A stretch of DNA of 8,257 bases. Source: Gammaproteobacteria bacterium. GTDB taxonomy: Bacteria; Pseudomonadota; Gammaproteobacteria; Arenicellales; Poriferihabitantaceae. The translations under genes and the position numbers were made by a program. Positions 1-5,608 of the stretch are shown piece by piece. The notes beneath the pieces are model-generated. The model saw only the letters and a program-made list of their open reading frames with translations, did no database searches and was not told where the DNA came from. The DNA lies in assembly GCA_009839585.1 (NCBI GenBank), contig VXPI01000324.1, forward strand, positions 1 to 8,257, given 5' to 3'. Position 1 is the first letter of the stretch, and every line of letters begins with the position of its first letter.

Positions 1-207
1 CCGTTGTTTTCATTCATGAATAATACCACAATCCCCCTTTTCTGGCAAGCACTACCTATGAACAGCGTTGCACTCGGCCCCTCCACATTTCATTTGTCAA
101 CGGGCCAGTACTCTCAAACTAAAGTCTGGGCAAAAAAGTGTTGTCCAGTGCAGTGGAATGGGATTCCTGTTACTTCAGCAAGTTTGAATTTGCCATCTGG
201 ATGCGCA

Positions 208-855
208 CTATCCGAACCTTTCTCGAGCAAAGCTCCGGGCACATTGATAATGCCAGTTCGTGTACGGTTTGCCAAAGCTCTCGAGTCGGCAACCAGAAAC
301 ATCTGGGGGTTTGCCAGCATAGTATATGGTTCTAGGACCTGCCGCACTATTGGTGAGCTCGCAAAACAAGGAGATGTAGTCACGACCACCGAAGAATACA
401 ATAGGCTGCTCGGAAATTCCGTCAGGTAGCCGAATGTCATTATATTTATCCCTCGTACTACGACGTTTATATGGCTCGACATTTCCGGCCTTGCTGAATG
501 TGATGTCATATTTTGGGGTCAAAAAATCGGAACGAATCAAACCCCACCCAGCCGAGAGGATATAGAGGCTCTCCTGACCGATACGGTCAACCAATTCCTT
601 GTACGTTGGATTCTTGTATAGTACCCACGCCGGTAGCAATCCATGCGGATTTCCTTCACGCCCGTTATAGTCAAGGAGTTCCTCTCTCCAGGATTTTCCT
701 GTGGGCGCAGAATCATCAGGGCGGGCATATATCAGGTTTTCACTGGAAGGAGACAGGTGAGGATTTGCAACGAACATGACTTTTCTTCCATCAGAAGTCT
801 GCATATGGCCTGCATAGTCTTGCTTTCCCGCAGCGCATTGTATGATGACAATCAT
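208..855 (-). CDS. YaaA/DUF6884-like protein of unknown function
   Basis: A 215-residue soluble protein with no signal peptide or membrane segment. Its N-terminus carries a short hydrophobic strand followed by Q6-C7-A8-A9-x-K11, residues 100-106 read LSAGWGL, 116-120 YDITF, 154-160 FFGGRDY and 199-206 TNWHYQCA. This series (Cys-Ala/Ser-x-K start, LSA-x-x-GL, YD-hydrophobic) matches what I know of the YaaA/DUF6884 superfamily, whose best known member is the E. coli peroxide-stress protein YaaA; relatives occur beside DNA- or RNA-modification genes. The exact biochemical role is not known to me. The ATG at 855 follows the upstream gene's stop by 7 bases, with a weak TTGAG ribosome site, so the two genes are probably cotranscribed. 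The protein looks complete: it ends shortly after the conserved NWHY segment. I am fairly sure of the gene and superfamily, less of the function. Confidence 0.8.
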   Translation of the reverse strand: MIVIIQCAAGKQDYAGHMQTSDGRKVMFVANPHLSPSSENLIYARPDDSAPTGKSWREELLDYNGREGNPHGLLPAWVLYKNPTYKELVDRIGQESLYILSAGWGLIRSDFLTPKYDITFSKAGNVEPYKRRSTRDKYNDIRLPDGISEQPIVFFGGRDYISLFCELTNSAAGPRTIYYAGKPPDVSGCRLESFGKPYTNWHYQCARSFARERFG

Positions 856-862
856 GTTAATC

Positions 863-1552
863 TCAAGTTTTATGTACTAATGCTGCCATGGAATCGAGGA
901 ATGACGGATCGCACTCCTCATCGACATGTCTTGTATTCCACAATCCGGAAGATCTCATTTTCTCTCGATTGCAATCATATCCCAGCCATGAAGTTGATGG
1001 AGAATCTATAGTATTCCTGATATGGTTGCTGAGGAGGGCAATTGAATTTCTCTCGATGAATCCGCGCATGCTATCGGGTCCTGGCTGATCCTCCACGGCA
1101 AGACAGAGAATGTGCATATTTCCGATCACCTCACTGACCCGCCTTTCCAGTGGTTTCTCATCGCCTCGAACTTCGGACGATGCGTTGCTACCACAACCCC
1201 AGCTCGGATACCTGAGTCCGTCTCTTTTGATCAGGGCCGTCCCCACCACTAATCGGAAAATAGATCCTCGATGATTGCCGCCACCGGATTGTACCTAGCC
1301 TTTATGTTGACTTAAACGCCCCCAAAGAGTTGACTTGGCTCCCGCTTTCAGGGCATGGGTTCCGATGCGCACGATACGTAGCCCTGATCCGCTGTCCCTT
1401 CGGATTTCACCGTTTTCCATAAAAAAATAGATGCCACGCTTTGGCCATGGCATTTGCGCGTGACAATCGGCCAAACGGTGAATCCCAGACGAACGTTGTT
1501 CAAGCTCGCTCAAAAGTTCATAGAACCGTTTCACATGATCAAGTCTGGACAT
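863..1552 (-). pseudogene. GIY-YIG nuclease-like protein split by an in-frame amber codon
   Basis: One reading frame runs from ATG 1552 to the stop at 863, interrupted only by TAG at 1295-1297 (codon 86 of 229). The first 85 residues hold a GIY-YIG-like core: R39-G-I-Y42-F-F, then V61-R-I-G64-T-H66, then L76-W-G-R79-L-S-Q-H83, where R79 would be the catalytic arginine. After the amber codon the same frame continues VQSGGGNHRGSIFR, then conserved-looking stretches such as FIERNSIALLSN and SGLWNTRHVDE. These continue what I remember of a roughly 230-residue GIY-YIG family, so this is one gene and not two. The remainder has no other stop and no frameshift, suggesting recent inactivation, a sequencing error or read-through. 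No good ribosome site precedes ATG 1552, which lies 36 bases after the holC stop. A GTG at 1249 could restart translation but would lack the nuclease core. Confidence 0.8.
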
Positions 1553-1588
1553 TGCTTATTTCGGCTAGCATTTCAGGGATAGTCGATA

Positions 1589-2056
1589 TCAACTAATAAA
1601 TGTTGATTGCCTATTATACCCTCTCCCGATATTGTGAGTCAGTGGCTCAATACCCTGATCACGATAATATCGATACCGCGCCCGGCCGCTGTCCTTGTCT
1701 CCTGGATCATTACTGACAAGTTCGACCACCCGCTCATACTTCAGGTTTTGCTCGCTTGCCTTGTCTTTAAGGTTAACCAGGACATCTGCCCGATCATGGC
1801 AATGAAGGTCATGACTGATCTGCACCGGATAGTCATCCCAGGACAACTCGCCTTCCGGAATAATTGCGTGAGGAATAAAACTGTTCTGCCGGAATGTCCA
1901 GAGCATCCGGTCCATGGTCTCGCTGTTTGCCATATCCTCGGTTCTGACCAGCACCTTGAGATTCAAGTCGCGGATTTTCTGCACGATCCGACATGCAAAC
2001 TGCAACTTGCCCTTCGGACCCCCTTGGTCAAGAATGTAAAAATCAACACGAGACAC
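1589..2056 (-). CDS. holC: DNA polymerase III subunit chi (HolC)
   Basis: A 155-residue protein close to the usual length of HolC (about 145-150). In the clamp-loader complex chi pairs with psi (HolD) and contacts single-stranded-DNA-binding protein, linking the replicase to SSB-coated template. Supporting residues are the N-terminal V4-DFYIL, a K17-x-x-F20-ACRI segment, L52-W-T-F55, S59-F-I-P-H63 and the C-terminal R127-YRYYRDQG135 followed by LTHNIGRG; the RYRYYR..G ending is a chi hallmark. The C-terminus runs about ten residues past the usual end. The start is a GTG at 2056, 18 bases after the pepA stop; GGTAG just before it may serve as a weak ribosome site. The pepA-holC order is the standard gammaproteobacterial one, which supports the call. 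In many genomes valS follows; here the GIY-YIG-like gene does. Confidence 0.93.
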   Translation of the reverse strand: MSRVDFYILDQGGPKGKLQFACRIVQKIRDLNLKVLVRTEDMANSETMDRMLWTFRQNSFIPHAIIPEGELSWDDYPVQISHDLHCHDRADVLVNLKDKASEQNLKYERVVELVSNDPGDKDSGRARYRYYRDQGIEPLTHNIGRGYNRQSTFIS

Positions 2057-2074
2057 AGTTAGCTACCTGCCTGC

Positions 2075-3595
2075 TTATGATTTTTCTGCTTCCCTAGCCG
2101 CTTCGCTTCGACGAATCAGGAACTCTACGAGTAACGGTACCGGACGACCCGTCGCTCCTTTCGGAGATCCTGAACTCCAGGCTGTCCCTGCGACATCCAG
2201 ATGTGCCCAGGAAAACTCTTTTGCGAACTCCTGAAGAAAGCACGCGGCAGTCACCGCACCGGCGCTTCGTCCACCGATATTGGCGAGATCCGCAAAATTG
2301 CTTTTCAGTTGCTTGGTATAGCTTTCCCAAACCGGCATACGCCAGGCCCGGTCATCCACGGCCTCGCCAGCGACCAGCAATTCATTTGCCAGTTCATCAG
2401 AGTTACTGAAAAGACCGCTTGCATGATGACCGAGAGCAATAATACATGCGCCGGTCAAGGTTGCGATATCAACCACAACCTCGGGCTTGTATCGCTTGGC
2501 ATAAGTCATGGCATCACACAGGATCAACCTTCCCTCTGCATCCGTGTTCAGAATTTCAATCGTCTTGCCCAGCATGCTGGTCACGATATCGCCCGGCTTG
2601 TTTGCAGCACCATCCGGCAGGTTTTCACTGCTCGGCACAATACCGACGATGTTAAGCGGCAAATTCATCTCGCTGGCCGCGATCATTGCGCCAAACACAC
2701 TGGCCCCACCGCACATGTCATATTTCATTTCATCCATGGCTGATGCCGGCTTGATTGATATCCCACCGGCATCAAAAGTCAGCCCCTTGCCAATCAGGGC
2801 AACAGGATTCTTGTTTTTACCAGCCCCCCGGTACTCCATGATGATTAATTTCGCAGGTTCGACACTCCCGCGAGAGACCGACAACAATGAACCCATTTTG
2901 AGTTTTTCCATGTCTTTCTCATCAAGTACAGATACTTTCAAACCATGGCTCTTCGTCAGCTCTCGGGCACGGCCGGCAAGATAGGTTGGTGTACAGATAT
3001 TGCCTGGCAAATTGGCAAGGGTCTTTGTGTAGGTCAGGGCATTGGCAATCGCCAGCCCTCGATCAATGCCTTTTTGAGTGGCATCCCTGTGCTTGCGATC
3101 AACCACAACCCCGATCTGGATTAGGGGCATTGCAGGCTTGTCACCGCTTTTGGTCTCCCAATATCGATAGGTGGTCTGATGGGTGGCTTCAGCAATCTGC
3201 CGAGCATAACTTGCCCTGTCTTCGTCCAATACGTCATCAAGAATTGCCATGTCTGCAGACGCGAGGTTTCGATCTACTAGAGATCGAACAGCCGCCATGA
3301 CCGCCTTTCGGAAGAACTGCACAGATGTTTCTTTCTGAACCCCCAGGCCAACGACCATAACTCGTTTGGCCGAGATGCCACGGATGTCATAGAGCAGCAA
3401 GGTGGAACCAATACTGCCATCAATATCTCCGCGGGCCACGATTTGATAAATCTGTTCCGAGGACGCCTCATTGATTCTCGCAGCCGATGCTGTCAGCTCG
3501 ACATCCTTTTCCCTCTCGGATTTCTTGTAAATTCCGACGACCATGCATTCGGATTTAAGCTTAAATAAATTGCCTGTCTTGATTTTAAAATTCAT
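2075..3595 (-). CDS. pepA: Cytosol aminopeptidase (leucyl aminopeptidase, M17 family)
   Basis: A 506-residue cytoplasmic metallo-aminopeptidase that removes N-terminal residues, preferably leucine, from peptides; E. coli PepA (503 residues) is a hexamer that also binds DNA in carAB control and Xer recombination. The catalytic C-terminal half is complete: K270 and D275 in GKGLTFDAGG, K282, D293 in KYDMCGG, and N350-T-D352-A-E354-G-R356-L, the M17 signature. These residues supply the two-metal site and the bicarbonate-binding arginine, and the numbering falls exactly on that of the E. coli enzyme. The N-terminal domain (about 1-165) is more divergent, as usual for the family. ATG 3595 gives the normal N-terminus but has no clear Shine-Dalgarno sequence. 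holC follows after 18 bases, so both are probably transcribed together from the promoter proposed at 3674-3702. Confidence 0.97.
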   Translation of the reverse strand: MNFKIKTGNLFKLKSECMVVGIYKKSEREKDVELTASAARINEASSEQIYQIVARGDIDGSIGSTLLLYDIRGISAKRVMVVGLGVQKETSVQFFRKAVMAAVRSLVDRNLASADMAILDDVLDEDRASYARQIAEATHQTTYRYWETKSGDKPAMPLIQIGVVVDRKHRDATQKGIDRGLAIANALTYTKTLANLPGNICTPTYLAGRARELTKSHGLKVSVLDEKDMEKLKMGSLLSVSRGSVEPAKLIIMEYRGAGKNKNPVALIGKGLTFDAGGISIKPASAMDEMKYDMCGGASVFGAMIAASEMNLPLNIVGIVPSSENLPDGAANKPGDIVTSMLGKTIEILNTDAEGRLILCDAMTYAKRYKPEVVVDIATLTGACIIALGHHASGLFSNSDELANELLVAGEAVDDRAWRMPVWESYTKQLKSNFADLANIGGRSAGAVTAACFLQEFAKEFSWAHLDVAGTAWSSGSPKGATGRPVPLLVEFLIRRSEAAREAEKS

Positions 3596-4011
3596 GGGAG
3601 TTCCGGTTTTTGGCGATTAAAAAAATAATTGAGCTGACAGCGTAGTCGTTCGAAGGGGCGCAAGAATGACTATTTTATCATCCTGACTTTATTTCCTGTC
3701 AGCCCCAAAGAATATGAATTCAAGGCAGGACAACCAAAATTATTGAAGGTTTCCCACCCCTGCTTTTCGACTGATTGCCCAAAAATAACGCAACCTGATT
3801 ACTGTTTACCTGAAAACCCGATTGTTTCAGGGGTTCTGGGAGGCATTGTCACTCGGTTGATTACCAGTCTTCGAGAGTAGCGCGAACGGATTCTGACAGC
3901 TGGCAGGTACCATGGGAATGGGAAGTGGATGATCACTAATGTCTGATTTGACCTACCAATGCGTACTTGTGCACCGGTTGTCAAACTTCCAGTATTCCGT
4001 CATCTTCCGTT
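3596..4011. other. Gene-free stretch between pepA and vapC
   Basis: About 416 bases with no convincing gene. A 61-codon frame at 3799-3984 (minus) has no recognisable motif and no good ribosome site. Besides the pepA promoter there is one clean hairpin, CCTGAAA at 3809-3815 with TTTCAGG at 3825-3831 and a 9-base loop. It lies about 180 bases past the vapC stop and has no T-run, so I do not call it a terminator. The lptF/lptG genes often found divergent from pepA are absent from this window. Confidence 0.6.
3674..3702 (-). promoter_or_regulatory. Candidate sigma-70 promoter of pepA-holC
   Basis: Reading the minus strand, CTGACA (3702-3697, five of six matches to TTGACA) is separated by 17 bases from GATAAA (3679-3674, four of six to TATAAT). 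Transcription would begin near 3667, giving a leader of about 70 bases before the pepA ATG. The -35 box lies in one arm of an 8-base inverted repeat whose other arm is at 3633-3640 (GCTGACAG with CTGTCAGC at 3696-3703), so a regulator binding both could act here. The assignment is by eye only. Confidence 0.4.
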
Positions 4012-4404
4012 TCAGTTTAACCAGTCCTCGCAACTCAGATTCGACACGCGACGAAACTCCTTCACGTTGCCGGTAATCAACGTCAACGATCGAGCGACCG
4101 CCTGTCCTGCGATTAGCAAGTCATAAGCCCCGATGGGCGTTCCCTTGGACTTGAGGTCTGCGCGGATTGATCCCGCAACCTTTGCATCAATGGCGGACAG
4201 ACTTAAAATCTCGATCTGCAGTGCATCAATACGAGCCAGATTTTCCGAGATTCTTTTACTGTTGAAAGCCCCGAAATACAATTCAAACATAACAACCGAC
4301 GAAATCGCAAAATCGCTCGGGACATGACTAGACAAGTGGGAAATCAAGCCGCGGTGACCGGCAATAATGTGTATCACCGTATTGGTATCAAGCAGAAATT
4401 TCAC
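4012..4404 (-). CDS. vapC: VapC-type PIN-domain ribonuclease toxin
   Basis: A 130-residue PIN-domain protein of normal VapC length. VapC toxins are Mg2+-dependent endoribonucleases, several of which cut initiator tRNA or rRNA, and they are held inactive by VapB. The acidic metal-binding residues are in place: D6 in FLLDTN, E41 in MFELYFGA, D95 in IGAYDLLIA, with N113 in the LITGN-x-x-EF-x-RV segment typical of the family's C-terminal part. The target RNA cannot be read from sequence. The start is GTG at 4404; its first bases overlap the vapB stop as GTGA, so translation is probably coupled to vapB. All key residues are intact, so the toxin is likely active. Confidence 0.93.
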   Translation of the reverse strand: MKFLLDTNTVIHIIAGHRGLISHLSSHVPSDFAISSVVMFELYFGAFNSKRISENLARIDALQIEILSLSAIDAKVAGSIRADLKSKGTPIGAYDLLIAGQAVARSLTLITGNVKEFRRVSNLSCEDWLN

Positions 4405-4658
4405 TTGAACACATCCAGTTCCTCGCGCTCTTGAATCGGAAAATCTTCTTTTGCGGAGAGAACAGCATCATCATCAAGCGGTCCCATGGCATGAAGATCA
4501 TGTAGCCAATCCCAGTCCATTGGGATTGGTTCCAGAATTACCCGGGATCCTTCAGCCCGAATTCGGACCTCTCCAGTCTTGAACCGGAATGCTTTTGGCA
4601 ACCGGACTGCTTGCGACCGACCCGTCATGAACACTTTTGCAATTGCTGTTTTGGGCAT
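4401..4658 (-). CDS. vapB: VapB-type AbrB/SpoVT-fold antitoxin
   Basis: An 85-residue antitoxin with an N-terminal swapped-hairpin DNA-binding domain: residues 9-22 read VFMTGRSQAVRLPK, followed by F-x-F and EVRIRAEGSRVILEP, the usual VapB pattern. The C-terminal part (about 46-85), rich in acidic and aromatic residues (MDWDWLHDL and on), should wrap around and block VapC. ATG 4658 is preceded by GGAAG six to seven bases upstream, a clear ribosome site. The stop overlaps the vapC GTG by 4 bases. The antitoxin-first order and the palindrome over the promoter fit the usual self-repression by the VapBC complex. Confidence 0.93.
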   Translation of the reverse strand: MPKTAIAKVFMTGRSQAVRLPKAFRFKTGEVRIRAEGSRVILEPIPMDWDWLHDLHAMGPLDDDAVLSAKEDFPIQEREELDVFK

Positions 4659-4675
4659 TGTTGTCTTCCATTTGA

Positions 4676-4710
4676 TATATATTAAAAATATATACTACAA
4701 GATATCTCAA
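4676..4710 (-). promoter_or_regulatory. vapBC promoter with overlapping operator palindrome
   Basis: On the minus strand TTGAGA (4710-4705, five of six) and TTTAAT (4686-4681, five of six) are 18 bases apart, which would start transcription near 4674, about 16 bases before vapB. Exactly over the -10 box lies a perfect palindrome with 8-base arms and a 3-base centre: TATATATT (4676-4683), AAA, AATATATA (4687-4694). VapBC complexes generally bind such inverted repeats to repress their own operon, so this is the likely operator. Binding is inferred. Confidence 0.6.
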
Positions 4711-4865
4711 GGCAAGCCCGAGCCCTGTCCAGTTTAAGAGAAATACAAGCTAAGGACCCGCTCTACGAAGATGAGTCTCCTGTCGGGTCTAATCGATACA
4801 AGACCAATAAAGCAGAATCAAGGAAGACAGCCATGGTTCATTTTTTCTGGTTCCGACTGCCGTTA

Positions 4866-4886
4866 TCTCTGAAATTATTTCAGAGA
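4866..4886. repeat. Perfect inverted repeat, 10-base arms around one base
   Basis: The arms are TCTCTGAAAT (4866-4875) and ATTTCAGAGA (4877-4886) with a single T between them. The almost absent loop makes a protein-binding operator or decayed element end more likely than an RNA hairpin; no T-run follows on either strand. There is no gene start within 200 bases, so its role is unknown. Confidence 0.75.
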
Positions 4887-5146
4887 CTGACGATTCGTGA
4901 GTTATGACAGGGTCCAATGTCGGTACCGATATCATTCTCCGCTGGAAAGCTGAAACATAGCCTATAGCGTGTTGCGAAAAACAACATCTGGTCCGTTGCA
5001 TGCTTTTTGGCATCATTGCCGGGCCTCAAAATGGCTATCACGTTAAAATAATTGCCAAGGTGTAGATGCATAATATTTGGCAACCTGCCCCCTTAAAGAG
5101 AAAAGTCATTATCATGAATCGATAACAGCATAAACGCGTGTATCCG

Positions 5147-5176
5147 GGATTTTGTTTCCGGCAAGTCACAAAATCC
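5147..5176. repeat. Inverted repeat able to form a hairpin
   Basis: GGATTTTGT at 5147-5155 pairs perfectly with ACAAAATCC at 5168-5176 across a 12-base loop. The right arm overlaps the first six bases of the dispersed repeat copy at 5171-5217. It is not followed by a T-run, so terminator function is doubtful. It may mark the border of an inserted or rearranged segment. Confidence 0.5.
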
Positions 5177-5217
5177 ATTGCTCGATAACCGCATGTCCCA
5201 TTGGGCAAATTCTTCTT
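5171..5217 (+). repeat. Dispersed repeat, copy A
   Basis: This 47-base segment aligns with 7130-7175 in the same orientation: 40 of 47 columns match by eye with one single-base gap. The best conserved part is GCATGTCCCATTGGGCAAAT (5191-5210), against ACATGTCCCATTGGCAAAT in the other copy. It ends just where transposase homology begins. Neither copy encodes a convincing peptide, so it looks like an intergenic repeat or a remnant of an element end. Confidence 0.65.
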
Positions 5218-5495
5218 CAAAGTCGATGGCGGCAGCGAGTTCCGTGCCGGGTTTGAAGAGGCCTGCCAGGCCCTGGGTATCCCGCTGTTTGTCCTGCTCC
5301 CAGGAGCCCCTGGCTGAACGGTGTCGTCGAGCGGGCCAACGACAGCGCCAGAGTCGAGTTCCGGAGCCAGTATGCCGGAGAACTCAGTGTCCGCGAGGCT
5401 GGACACGCACTCGCCGACTGCCGATACTTCTACAATTGCGCAAGGCCCGCTTCTCACTCTCACTGTTCACAAATCATTGCCTGCACTATAATTGA
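5213..5495 (+). pseudogene. C-terminal remnant of an integrase-core (rve, IS481/IS3-like) transposase
   Basis: Only about the last 90 codons of a DDE transposase survive. From 5216 the frame reads FKVDGGSEFRAGFEEACQAL then GIPLFVL. Near 5297 one base (probably a C) is missing and the frame moves to PRSPWLNGVVERAND, then ARVEFRSQYAGELSVREAG and YFYNCARP. Near 5449 a second base is missing and the third frame gives FSLSLFTN before a stop at 5493. Restoring the first base puts 34 residues between the D of VDGG and the E of VERAN, the spacing of the last two catalytic residues in this fold. The N-terminal helix-turn-helix and first catalytic Asp are gone. It is a dead fragment. IS481-like is my best family guess. 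Confidence 0.85.
5466..5492 (+). promoter_or_regulatory. Candidate promoter for the lipoprotein gene
   Basis: A consensus TATAAT sits at 5487-5492. Possible -35 boxes are TTCACA (5466-5471, five of six, but a short 15-base spacer) or TGTTCA (5464-5469, three of six, 17-base spacer). Transcription would start near 5499 and give a leader of about 110 bases. The boxes lie inside the tail of the transposase remnant, so the promoter may be contributed by the decayed element. It is judged by eye. Confidence 0.4.
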
Positions 5496-5608
5496 AAATC
5501 TGCCTGCATTTAGACATACACCCATCAATCACTTTCAATCAGGGTAGAGATTCAACCTGGACTACAGCTGGATAACCGGCCTTAATCAAACGCACACGAG
5601 TAAACCCC

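Larger units (their letters stand above)
4711..5212. other. Gene-free stretch between vapBC and the transposase remnant
   Basis: About 500 bases without a supportable gene. Short open frames on the minus strand (for example 4789-5016 and 4880-5083) overlap each other and have no motif or ribosome site. The region holds several inverted repeats: a near-uninterrupted palindrome at 4866-4886, TTGCCAA/TTGGCAA at 5052-5058 and 5077-5083, and GGATTTTGT/ACAAAATCC at 5147-5155 and 5168-5176. TTGCGAAAAACAAC at 4972-4985 resembles 7112-7125 just upstream of the second copy of the repeat listed below. Confidence 0.55.

Noticed and set aside
4..429. Plus-strand frame of 141 codons at the left edge
   Set aside because: Its second half is antisense to the conserved C-terminal part of the YaaA-like gene and the protein has no recognisable features.
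863..1249. Second half of the GIY-YIG-like gene as an independent gene starting at GTG 1249
   Set aside because: It is in the same frame as the upstream part, the 15 codons before GTG 1249 already look like conserved protein, and there is no ribosome site.
1588..1607. Hairpin ATCAAC/GTTGAT over the holC stop as a terminator
   Set aside because: The stem is only six base pairs, AT-rich and not followed by a T-run on the minus strand.
3799..3984. Possible 61-residue minus-strand gene
   Set aside because: It has no ribosome site and no motif, and its composition looks random; chance open frames of this size are expected.
5038..5463. Minus-strand frame of 141 codons
   Set aside because: It is antisense to the transposase remnant and runs through two repeats; the protein shows no family motif.
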